From JAJDOJ01 sp034722015 (GTDB lineage: Bacteria > Pseudomonadota > Gammaproteobacteria > JAJDOJ01): 19,992 nt of DNA. A program made the translations under genes and the position numbers. Below the pieces are notes generated by a model. That model ran no database searches. It saw only the letters and a list, made by a program, of their open reading frames with translations, and had not been told where the DNA came from. Position 1 is the first letter of the stretch. Each line of letters opens with the position of its first letter. The DNA is taken from NCBI GenBank assembly GCA_034722015.1, contig JAYENI010000280.1, positions 1-19,992 on the forward strand, given 5' to 3'. Below are positions 5,988-12,312 of the stretch, one piece after another.

Positions 5988-8504
5988 ATGGGTAACCGAT
6001 ACGCATTGCTCATCGCAAATGGCGAGTACGAGCACCGGAAAATCAGACCGCTGTTCAAGACCACGGCCGACGTAGAGGGTGTGCGGCGAGTCCTGACCAA
6101 TCCTGAACTTTGCGGATTTCCGGAAGAAAACGTCAGGGTGCTCGAGAATGAAACGAGCTATCTTGCTCGACGGGAAATCCAGCATTTCTTTAAGAACAAG
6201 AAGTCCGATGATCTGCTGGTCCTGTATTTCGCGGGCCACGGGATGCAGGATCCGGATGGGCATTTGTGCATATCGTTCAGGGACACGGACCCGGACCTGT
6301 TGGAGGCGACGGGGATCGAAGCTCGTTTCGTCAGCCGGCTCATGGACAACAGTCGGGCCAAACGCCAGGTGGTAATGCTCGATTGCTGTTACAGCGGTGC
6401 ATTCACCCACGGAGCGAATGCGCGCGACAGTGGCGATGCGATAATGAATACGAAGGACGCTTTCACGTTTCAGGAGGAACCTGGCGGCAAGGCGAGGGTC
6501 GTTATCGCGTCCTGTGATCGGCAACAGGTGTCCCTGGAGAAACCCGGGGAGGGCACAGGCTCCGACAACGCGGTGTTTACGGAGGCCTTGATCAAAGCGC
6601 TCGAGAGCGGCGAGGCAGCGGACGAGAAAGGCGACGTCACCGTCAATTCCCTGTATGAATACGTCTACCACAGAGTCACGGATATCACCGGTAACTTGCA
6701 GAAACCACAGTTCGTCAATTTCGGCGGCAGCGGAAAGCTGGTCATCGCGCGCAATCCGCACCCGCCGCTGGATTCGGGCCTCAGGGATCGCCTGAAAGCC
6801 GAAAGCCACAAGGAACGCATCGGCGCAATTTACGACATCAAGTCGCTGGTCGACAAGAAACCCGAGTTCGCCAGGGCCGCGATCGAGACGCTACAGGAGA
6901 TCTATGTCAGCGACCGCCATCTGGATGTAAAAGACGCGGCGCGACATCGTCTTGGCGACCTGGGAGGGTTTCCTTCCGAGCCTGACACTCCCCAAGAACC
7001 AGAGCCGGAACCCAAACCGAAACCGACACCGGAACCGGAGTCGAATTCCGGGACGAAGCAGGAACCACAGCCGATAGGGTCTGAAGATACGAGCGGCGGT
7101 CGGGAAACGGCCAGGAAACCCGGGGCGAGGTTGGTGGGCTACGCGGTTGGGGCCTTGCTGATTAGCGTATTGGCCGTAACAGCAATCCTTGTGACGCGCA
7201 CGGGACCGCCGGTGGATCCTCGGGAGATCTCGGGCGCGAGAATTGATCTAAAAGACGTGGATACGGTAGAAGCGCCGCTTTCCGTGCAGCCCCCCCACGA
7301 TGTGACGCGCACGGGACCGACGGTGGATCAACAGGAGATCTCGAGCACGGAGCTGAAACCAGGAGACGCGGACACGGAAGCAGTGCCACTTTCCGTGCAG
7401 CCAACCCGGACTGATCGTTCCGATCAAGAGCGGATAAACGACCTTCTTTCATCGGCGAGAGCGCATTTCAAAGACGATCACTTGACCAGTGGACCAGACG
7501 GAACGACGTACGAGAATTATCTGGCTGTTCTCGAGATCGATCCCGACAATCGTCAGGCCAAAGAAGGGCTCGCCGAGATCGTCGGGCGATACCTGGACTG
7601 GGCGAGGAGGGGGATTCGCAAAGGCGATCTCGCGAGTGCAGAGGGTGACATAGCAAAGGCGAAGATGGTCGATGCGGACGCTCAAGGAATTCCCGAACTC
7701 GAGGCGCAGATCGCGGCGCTTCGCCAACCGATGCAAGAAGATCCAGAATCGGCTGTCACCGAACGCCGCGTGGGTGAGGTGTTCCAGGACAAGCTGAGCG
7801 GCGGTGGATACGGGCCGAAGATGGTGGTACTTCCCGCGGGCGTTTTTCGCATGGGTGACCTGCAGGGCGGAGGAGACAACGATGAGAAACCGGTGAGGAC
7901 GGTACGGATTTCGAGACCGTTTGCGATTGGTCAGTACGAAGTGACCTTTGAAGAATATGACCGGTTCGCAGAGGTGAAAGAGCGCGACAAACCCAATGAC
8001 CGGGATTGGGGCAGGGGTAACAGGCCAGTGATATACGTGTCATGGAACGATGCGAAGGCGTATGTCGCCTGGTTGTCTGAACAGACGGGAAAGCGTTATC
8101 GTCTGCCGACGGAAGCGGAGTGGGAATATGCTGCGCGCGGTCGCAGTGATAAGAACTATCCTTGGGGCAATGGGATCGGAAAGAACAACGCCAATTGTGA
8201 TGGCTGCGGCAGCCGGTGGGACAATGAAGAAACCGCACCCGTGGGCTCGTTCGATGCGAACGCGTTTAGGCTCCACGACACTTCGGGAAACGTCTGGGAA
8301 TGGGTTGAAGATTGCTATAAGGACAGCTACAAAGATGCGCCCACGGATGGGGCCGCGGTAACGTGGAGTGGTTGCGGCACCCGTTCGCTTCGCGGCGGCT
8401 CGTGGAACAACAAACCGGGGAACGTTCGCTCGGCGAACCGCAACAACAGGGAGCCGACGAACCGGAACAACAACCTCGGGTTCCGTCTCGCCCAGGACCT
8501 TTAG
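5988..8504 (+). CDS. Caspase - transmembrane - TPR - FGE-fold receptor, DGR target protein
   Basis: This 838-residue mosaic has a caspase/metacaspase (peptidase C14) domain at 1-255, with catalytic His84 (FAGHG) and Cys134 (LDCCYSG). Next come a HEAT-like helical segment (about 262-325), a Pro/Glu/Lys linker (337-351), one membrane helix (about 381-402) preceded by basic residues, a 37-residue tandem repeat, a TPR-like helical part (about 478-580) and a formylglycine-generating-enzyme/C-type-lectin fold (610-838, with LPAGVFRMG, YRLPTEAEWEYAARG, SGNVWEW and RGGSWNN). The two active-site cysteines of true FGE enzymes are missing and Asn codons lie in that segment, so this domain is a binding module. 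Basic residues before the helix suggest caspase inside and FGE domain outside the membrane. The last 38 codons form the DGR variable repeat, with ten AAC codons. It is followed by avd and the reverse transcriptase and preceded by an EACC1-like gene. I infer a receptor that triggers proteolysis on ligand binding. Confidence 0.9.
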   Translation: MGNRYALLIANGEYEHRKIRPLFKTTADVEGVRRVLTNPELCGFPEENVRVLENETSYLARREIQHFFKNKKSDDLLVLYFAGHGMQDPDGHLCISFRDTDPDLLEATGIEARFVSRLMDNSRAKRQVVMLDCCYSGAFTHGANARDSGDAIMNTKDAFTFQEEPGGKARVVIASCDRQQVSLEKPGEGTGSDNAVFTEALIKALESGEAADEKGDVTVNSLYEYVYHRVTDITGNLQKPQFVNFGGSGKLVIARNPHPPLDSGLRDRLKAESHKERIGAIYDIKSLVDKKPEFARAAIETLQEIYVSDRHLDVKDAARHRLGDLGGFPSEPDTPQEPEPEPKPKPTPEPESNSGTKQEPQPIGSEDTSGGRETARKPGARLVGYAVGALLISVLAVTAILVTRTGPPVDPREISGARIDLKDVDTVEAPLSVQPPHDVTRTGPTVDQQEISSTELKPGDADTEAVPLSVQPTRTDRSDQERINDLLSSARAHFKDDHLTSGPDGTTYENYLAVLEIDPDNRQAKEGLAEIVGRYLDWARRGIRKGDLASAEGDIAKAKMVDADAQGIPELEAQIAALRQPMQEDPESAVTERRVGEVFQDKLSGGGYGPKMVVLPAGVFRMGDLQGGGDNDEKPVRTVRISRPFAIGQYEVTFEEYDRFAEVKERDKPNDRDWGRGNRPVIYVSWNDAKAYVAWLSEQTGKRYRLPTEAEWEYAARGRSDKNYPWGNGIGKNNANCDGCGSRWDNEETAPVGSFDANAFRLHDTSGNVWEWVEDCYKDSYKDAPTDGAAVTWSGCGTRSLRGGSWNNKPGNVRSANRNNREPTNRNNNLGFRLAQDL
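7191..7412 (+). repeat. Two-unit 111-bp tandem repeat inside the caspase-FGE gene
   Basis: Two adjacent 111-base units start at 7191 and 7302 with the same GTGACGCGCACGGGACCG. They encode 37-residue units beginning VTRTGP and ending PLSVQP (residues 402-438 and 439-475). The units have diverged in the middle but keep the frame. They lie immediately after the membrane helix and probably form an extended stalk between the membrane and the TPR/FGE part. The copy number could vary among relatives. Confidence 0.85.
8381..8495 (+). repeat. DGR variable repeat (VR), 3' end of target gene
   Basis: These 115 bases are repeated without a single difference at 10010-10124 (constant offset 1629). They encode residues Arg799 to Gln836 of the FGE domain, three codons before the stop. 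There are about 27 adenines, mostly in ten AAC codons (Asn 807, 808, 812, 817, 819, 820, 825, 827-829), the classic composition of DGR-targeted sites, because adenine-specific mutagenesis of AAC can yield many amino acids without creating stops. In known DGRs the VR differs from the TR at adenine positions; here none differ. The repeat boundary is sharp on both sides. Confidence 0.95.
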
Positions 8505-8531
8505 CTTTTTTCTCTTTTCTTTTTCACTTTT
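8505..8531 (+). other. Polypyrimidine tract just after the target-gene stop
   Basis: A 27-base run with one purine (A at 8526) begins directly after the TAG of the target gene and ten bases after the VR ends. DGRs need cis sequences at the 3' end of the VR (the initiation-of-mutagenic-homing region), often followed by a hairpin. No clear hairpin is visible here, and this tract is the only marked feature between VR and avd. It could assist homing, or partially terminate transcription so that effector and retroelement levels differ. Confidence 0.4.
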
Positions 8532-8563
8532 CAGGAAGTTGTTCTTCGGGGCAATCGATCTGA

Positions 8564-8926
8564 GTGACCACGCAAAGCACAGACGCGCCGCAGGCGGTCC
8601 AGGACTGTCACGACCTGATCGTCTGGCTGATCCCGCAACTGGACAAGTTTCCCCGCAGTCGCCGCTTTACGCTGGGCGAGCGGATCGAGTCGCGGTTGAT
8701 CTCGGTCCTGGAGTCGCTGGTGGAGGCGGCGTACAGCCGCGACAAGCGCCCCTTGCTGCGTCAGGCGAACCGGCAACTCGCCGTCGCCCGGCACCTGTGG
8801 CGCATGGCCTTCGAGTTGCGCGCGATCTCCAGCCGTGTGTTTGAACATGGGGCCGGCCTCGTAGACAGTCTCGGCAGACAGATCGGCGGCTGGTTGAAGA
8901 GCCAGCGTCCGGCGGAAACCGGGTGA
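8564..8926 (+). CDS. avd: DGR accessory variability determinant (Avd)
   Basis: This 120-residue, mostly helical protein has the Avd / four-helix-bundle pattern: helix LIVWLIPQLDKFPRSRRFTL, then GERIESRLISVLESLVEAAY, then a basic helix with RQANRQLAVARHLWRMAFEL, and a last helix. Avd forms a basic pentameric barrel that binds the DGR reverse transcriptase and template RNA and is required for mutagenic cDNA synthesis. The start is GTG at 8564; an AGGAAG lies rather far upstream, so initiation may be weak or coupled. The stop is six bases before the reverse transcriptase ATG, and the whole locus is on one strand. Confidence 0.88.
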   Translation: MTTQSTDAPQAVQDCHDLIVWLIPQLDKFPRSRRFTLGERIESRLISVLESLVEAAYSRDKRPLLRQANRQLAVARHLWRMAFELRAISSRVFEHGAGLVDSLGRQIGGWLKSQRPAETG

Positions 8927-8932
8927 TCGCAG

Positions 8933-9997
8933 ATGAAACGCATCGGTGGACTCTGGCCGGAGGTCATTCGTTTCGAAAATCTGTACCTTGCCTACCGCAA
9001 GGCACGCAGGGGCAAGGTCCGGTCCCCCGCGGTGGCCCGGTTCACCCTCGATCTGGAAGGCGAACTGCTGACCCTGCAGCGGGAGTTGATGTACGGCGAT
9101 TACCGGCCCGGGCCCTACAGGCTGTTCACCATCTACGAGAGGAAGGCGCGGCATATCGCGGCGGCGCCCTTCAGGGACCGCGTCGTGCACCACGCGGTGA
9201 TGAACGTGATCGAGCCGCCACTGGACCGCCGGTTCATCCACGACAGCTACGCCTGCCGCAAGGGCAGGGGCGTCCATGCGGCGGTGGACCGCTACCAGGC
9301 ATGGTCCCGGCGATACCCCTACGTGCTCAAGGCCGATGTCCGGCAGTATTTCGCGTCGGTCGACCACGCGATTCTCAAGGCGAAGCTGCGCCGATACCTC
9401 AAGGACCGGGAGTTGCTTGCGCTGCTGGACATGATCATCGACACCGCTCCGGTCGAGGTGGGCGAAAAGGACCTCCACTACTTTCCCGGCGACGACCTGT
9501 TCACGCCTTTCGAGCGACCGACGGGCATCCCGATCGGCAATCTCACCAGCCAGTTCTTCGCCAACCTGTTCCTGAACGAAATGGACCATTTCGTCAAACA
9601 GGCGCTGCACGCCCGGGCCTACCTGCGCTACGTGGATGACCTGGTCGTGCTCGGAAAGGACAAGCACTGGCTCCACGAGGTGAAGGCGGCGATCCGGGAA
9701 CACCTCGAGCGCGACCGGCTGCGCCTGCATCCGAGAAAGGCGCACGTTTCACACGTGGCGCGCGGTATCGACCTCTTCGGCTACCACGTCTTTCCCACCC
9801 ACAGGAGGCCGCGCAGCGACAACGGACATCGCTTCGCGCGCCGGTTTCGCGGATGGGCAAGGGCCTATCGTAGTGGCGAGCTCGACTGGGACGATTTCAA
9901 CCCGCGTGTGCAGAGCTGGATCGGGCACGCCCGACACGGAGAGACCCTGGGATTGCGGGAGGCGATCTTCGGGGGTACGGTGTTTTCCCGAGGGTAG
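8933..9997 (+). CDS. Diversity-generating retroelement reverse transcriptase
   Basis: The protein is 354 residues, the usual length for DGR reverse transcriptases. Visible motifs are the palm aspartate in KADVRQYFASVDH (Asp135), the DGR-type motif IGNLTSQ (201-207, where retron and group II intron enzymes usually have QG...SP), the catalytic YVDD box (233-236) and the downstream LFGYHVFP block. There is no maturase, endonuclease or integrase domain, which separates it from group II introns. The enzyme copies the template repeat RNA with adenine-specific errors, and the cDNA replaces the VR in the target gene. It is encoded directly after avd, and the template repeat begins 12 bases after its stop. 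All catalytic residues are present, so it should be active. Confidence 0.95.
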   Translation: MKRIGGLWPEVIRFENLYLAYRKARRGKVRSPAVARFTLDLEGELLTLQRELMYGDYRPGPYRLFTIYERKARHIAAAPFRDRVVHHAVMNVIEPPLDRRFIHDSYACRKGRGVHAAVDRYQAWSRRYPYVLKADVRQYFASVDHAILKAKLRRYLKDRELLALLDMIIDTAPVEVGEKDLHYFPGDDLFTPFERPTGIPIGNLTSQFFANLFLNEMDHFVKQALHARAYLRYVDDLVVLGKDKHWLHEVKAAIREHLERDRLRLHPRKAHVSHVARGIDLFGYHVFPTHRRPRSDNGHRFARRFRGWARAYRSGELDWDDFNPRVQSWIGHARHGETLGLREAIFGGTVFSRG

Positions 9998-10009
9998 CGC
10001 CGGGGAGGG

Positions 10010-10124
10010 CCGTTCGCTTCGCGGCGGCTCGTGGAACAACAAACCGGGGAACGTTCGCTCGGCGAACCGCAACAACAGGGAGCCGACGAACCGGAACAAC
10101 AACCTCGGGTTCCGTCTCGCCCAG
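10010..10124 (+). repeat. DGR template repeat (TR)
   Basis: This is the second copy of the 115-base sequence found at 8381-8495, here in non-coding DNA 12 bases after the reverse transcriptase stop and on the same strand. In DGRs the TR is transcribed, reverse-transcribed with errors at adenines, and itself stays unchanged. Identity begins at CCGTTCGCTTCG and ends at CTCGCCCAG; the next bases differ (TCCACC here, GACCTT at the VR). The order target - avd - RT - TR is one of the known DGR layouts, though different from the Bordetella phage layout, where the TR precedes the RT. Confidence 0.95.
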
Positions 10125-10200
10125 TCCACCCGCCGGTTCCCTCGGGAACCCGACCTGAGTCGCGGCATTCACGGATGCCGCGAGCGTGTCGGCGGGTGTC
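10125..10200 (+). ncRNA. Structured 3' spacer of the DGR template RNA (predicted three-way junction)
   Basis: Directly after the TR the sequence can fold into a branched structure. An outer stem pairs CACCCGCCG (10127-10135) with CGGCGGGTG (10190-10198). Inside it one hairpin pairs GGTTCCC with GGGAACC (10135-10150, tight loop; one base is shared with the outer stem), and a second pairs TCGCGGCAT with ATGCCGCGA (10160-10183, six-base loop). In the studied Bordetella phage DGR, RNA immediately 3' of the TR is needed for the reverse transcriptase to prime cDNA synthesis. The position here suggests the same role. The fold was found by eye, with no energy calculation. Confidence 0.55.
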
Positions 10201-10263
10201 CATGGCGCCGCCTTCCGGCCTGTCAGGGTGACGCGGCCAAATAGTCTCGTCAGGGAAGATGCG

Positions 10264-10307
10264 TTGCGGGGCCGGTAGCGGAAAGCGAAGGCCCCGCAAT
10301 GTTTTTC
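10264..10307 (+). terminator. Rho-independent terminator ending the EACC1-caspase-DGR operon
   Basis: A perfect 10-bp stem, TTGCGGGGCC (10264-10273) with GGCCCCGCAA (10290-10299), and a 16-base loop are followed by TGTTTTTCT. This is a textbook intrinsic terminator on the plus strand. It sets the 3' end of the template RNA about 140-180 bases after the TR, so the RNA spacer would be roughly 10125-10305. Confidence 0.85.
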
Positions 10308-10350
10308 TGACTATCCCCGAAACCCAGCCACATCCTGATCCTGTTGGTAC

Positions 10351-10458
10351 GGCGACACCCGGCTCAAGTCAGCAAGACCGTCTGCGGCACGGATGCCGCG
10401 GTCGAGCCTACACGGATGTATTCACGGCGGGTCTTTCTGACTTGAGCCGGGTGTTGCC
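10351..10458. repeat. Inverted repeat with 29-bp arms and an inner hairpin
   Basis: The arms 10351-10379 and 10430-10458 are inverted copies with 27 of 29 positions matching (core ACACCCGGCTCAAGTCAG). The 50-base centre holds a further hairpin, GCGGCA-CGGA-TGCCGC (10384-10399), and the phrase CACGGATGTATTCACGGCG. It looks like a non-autonomous palindromic intergenic repeat. The inner CACGGATGCCGCG (13 bases) also occurs in the second hairpin of the DGR RNA spacer (10171-10182 region), so the two may be related. Confidence 0.8.
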
Positions 10459-10489
10459 CCGAAACGAGGACTTCTACCCCCAATCTCGG

Positions 10490-10654
10490 CTTAGGCGATT
10501 TCTGTCAAATGCCATACCGTCCTGCTTGTCTTTTCATCCGACCTCTGCGTTGCGACAACGGTTCCATCGTTCGACTATGCGCCTGTTGTCGCGCCTTGAT
10601 GACGAACGAAAATCCGGCGCGATCTGGTATGCCATTTTCCGGCAATCGCCTTAG
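10490..10654. repeat. 165-bp concentric imperfect palindrome (MITE-like)
   Basis: Matching segments lie symmetrically about position 10572. CTTAGGCGATT (10490-10500) pairs with AATCGCCTTAG (10644-10654) with one mismatch, AAATGCCATACC (10507-10518) pairs with GGTATGCCATTT (10626-10637) with one mismatch, and GCGACAAC (10552-10559) pairs exactly with GTTGTCGC (10585-10592). Intervening arm sequence is more weakly paired. No transposase is present. It is best explained as a MITE or other long intergenic repeat with degenerate arms. Confidence 0.7.
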
Positions 10655-10680
10655 TTTCGGGGGGAATCAACCTGTCTGAT

Positions 10681-10702
10681 CCTGAATCCCGGGGGATTCA
10701 GG
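10681..10702. promoter_or_regulatory. Perfect palindrome upstream of the lipase operon
   Basis: CCTGAATCCC-GG-GGGATTCAGG has ten perfectly paired bases per arm. It lies about 125 bases before the alpha/beta hydrolase start and just upstream of a possible -35 element. No T-run follows, so it is not an intrinsic terminator. It may be an operator for a dimeric regulator, or a third member of the palindromes in this gap. Confidence 0.4.
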
Positions 10703-10714
10703 CTACTCGTCGAA

Positions 10715-10747
10715 TTGACGGAAGGGTATGAGGATGTACGCTATGCT
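10715..10747 (+). promoter_or_regulatory. Weak sigma-70-like promoter candidate for the lipase operon
   Basis: TTGACG (10715-10720) is a good -35. Two poor -10 options follow: TACGCT after 16 bases, or TATGCT after 21. The position fits transcription of the hydrolase gene starting at 10828. The match is weak and rests mainly on position. Confidence 0.22.
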
Positions 10748-10827
10748 ACAGAAAAGCCCGGTGGGGGCGGATACCCCGGCTATCGTGTCTGGCGACTCCC
10801 GGCCTTGAAAATTTTCCCCGGTACGTC

Positions 10828-12312
10828 ATGACGCGTGTCATCCTGTGGGGTGCGAAATTCCTTCTCTGGGCGGGACTGTTCGGTTTCGCCCTGCTGCTCG
10901 TCTGGGCCTTCGATTCACGCAACATGCCGCCGCTCGAGGTCTGGCACACGGCATCGTTGTCGTCCGAGTTCACGGCCGCCGACGCGACGCCGCACAGCAC
11001 CCTGAGCGAATACCTCGATCGGGAAGCGCGGCAGTTCCGTGAACTCGAGGAACAGGTCTACGACCGCGTTGAGTCGTCGGGGGCAACGACCTTCAACCGT
11101 TACCGCGCCGGCGGGCCGCAGGATCCCGCTCGCGCGGGGCGCAACTGGAACCGGACCTTCGAACTCGTTCCGGAGAACATTCGGGGCGGCGCCCTGCTGC
11201 TGCACGGCCTCACCGACTCACCCTACAGCATGCGCCGGATCGGCGAGATCCTGCACCAACGCGGGTTCTACGTCCTGGGACTTCGCCTGCCCGCCCACGG
11301 GACCATCCCGGGCGCCCTGACGGAGGTGCACTGGGAGGACTGGGTCGCGGCGAGCCGGATCGGTGCGCGACATGTCCGTGAGCGCATCGGTCCGGAGCGG
11401 CCGTTCGTGATCGCCGGGTACTCCAACGGGGGCGGCCTGGCGGTCAAGTACGCCCTCGACGCCCTGTCCGACCCGGACCTTCCACCCCCGGAGCGGTTGC
11501 TGCTCTTCTCTCCGGAGATCGGCATCGAGCCGCTCGCGGCGATCGCGGACTCGTACAAGGTCCTGGGATTCATCCCGTATTTCGCGCAGTTCAAGTGGTT
11601 GTCGATCGAACCCGAGTACGACCCCTACAAGTACAATTCCTTCCCGAAGAACGCCGGGCAGGAGGCCTGGGAGGTCACGGACGCGATCCGGCGCGGGGTG
11701 GACGAGGCGCGCAGGGCGGGGCTGTTCGCCGACTTCCCGCCGGTGCTCACCTTTCTCTCCTGGATCGACGCCACGGTAGAGACCTCGGCGACCATCCAGG
11801 ACCTCTACGGGCAACTGGAAAACGAGGGCAGCGAACTGGTCGTGTTCGACGTGAATCGCCTCGATCAGTTCCTGTCCTTCATCCCCGCGGGAAAAGAGGC
11901 CCCGCTGCAGCGCCTGGAGACCCGTGAGGATCTGCCCTACCGGCTGACGGTCGTCACCAACCGGGAAGAGGGTTCCGAACGCATGGTCCAGCGGACCCGG
12001 GCGCCCCGCGCAAAGACGATCGAATCCACGCCGCTGTCTCTCTCGTGGCCGGGCGGTGTGTACTCTCTTGCGCACGTGGCGATCCCGTTCCCGCCCGACG
12101 ATCCGGTCTACGGTGCGGCCGGCAAGCCGGAAGGCAGTTACCACGGGCTCCCGCTCGGCGCGCTGGCGCCCCGCGGAGAAACCCATCTACTGACCGCGCC
12201 GGTAGGCCAGCTCATGCGCCTGCGCCACAATCCGTTCTTCGATTACCTGGCGCGGCGTGTCACGGCGGCGGTTGATGATGATCTGTACCGGAGTGGGGGA
12301 ACGGGGCCATGA
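10828..12312 (+). CDS. Membrane-anchored alpha/beta hydrolase (lipase/carboxylesterase-like)
   Basis: This 494-residue protein has a single N-terminal membrane helix (about residues 7-28) that should place the enzyme on the periplasmic face. The hydrolase fold is clear: the oxyanion-hole segment LLLHGLTDSPYS (about 123-134), the nucleophile elbow GYSNGG with Ser199, a probable acid at Asp314 (SWIDATV) and a probable histidine at His416 in SLAHVAIPFPPDDP. The substrate is unknown; an acyl ester such as a lipid is the most likely. Its stop overlaps the start of the patatin-like gene by four bases, so the two are translationally coupled and may act on related lipids. There is no strong ribosome-binding site before the ATG, and the start is chosen because it begins just before the helix. 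Confidence 0.8.
   Translation: MTRVILWGAKFLLWAGLFGFALLLVWAFDSRNMPPLEVWHTASLSSEFTAADATPHSTLSEYLDREARQFRELEEQVYDRVESSGATTFNRYRAGGPQDPARAGRNWNRTFELVPENIRGGALLLHGLTDSPYSMRRIGEILHQRGFYVLGLRLPAHGTIPGALTEVHWEDWVAASRIGARHVRERIGPERPFVIAGYSNGGGLAVKYALDALSDPDLPPPERLLLFSPEIGIEPLAAIADSYKVLGFIPYFAQFKWLSIEPEYDPYKYNSFPKNAGQEAWEVTDAIRRGVDEARRAGLFADFPPVLTFLSWIDATVETSATIQDLYGQLENEGSELVVFDVNRLDQFLSFIPAGKEAPLQRLETREDLPYRLTVVTNREEGSERMVQRTRAPRAKTIESTPLSLSWPGGVYSLAHVAIPFPPDDPVYGAAGKPEGSYHGLPLGALAPRGETHLLTAPVGQLMRLRHNPFFDYLARRVTAAVDDDLYRSGGTGP

Noticed and set aside
8531..9745. 404-codon minus-strand frame opposite avd and RT
   Set aside because: The sense strand has clear Avd and RT motifs; this frame is a shadow.
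8933..9997. Retron or group II intron instead of a DGR
   Set aside because: No msr/msd region, maturase or endonuclease domain; motif IGNLTSQ, an adjacent Avd and an exact TR/VR pair define a DGR.
9873..10244. Frame that re-encodes the VR peptide (RGGSWNNKPGNVRSANR) in the TR
   Set aside because: The peptide arises because TR copies the VR in a readable frame; it starts inside the RT gene and runs into the RNA spacer, so it is not a gene.
10259..10654. 131-codon plus-strand frame across the terminator and the palindromes
   Set aside because: It overlaps an intrinsic terminator and two inverted repeats, has no ribosome-binding site and no recognisable domain.
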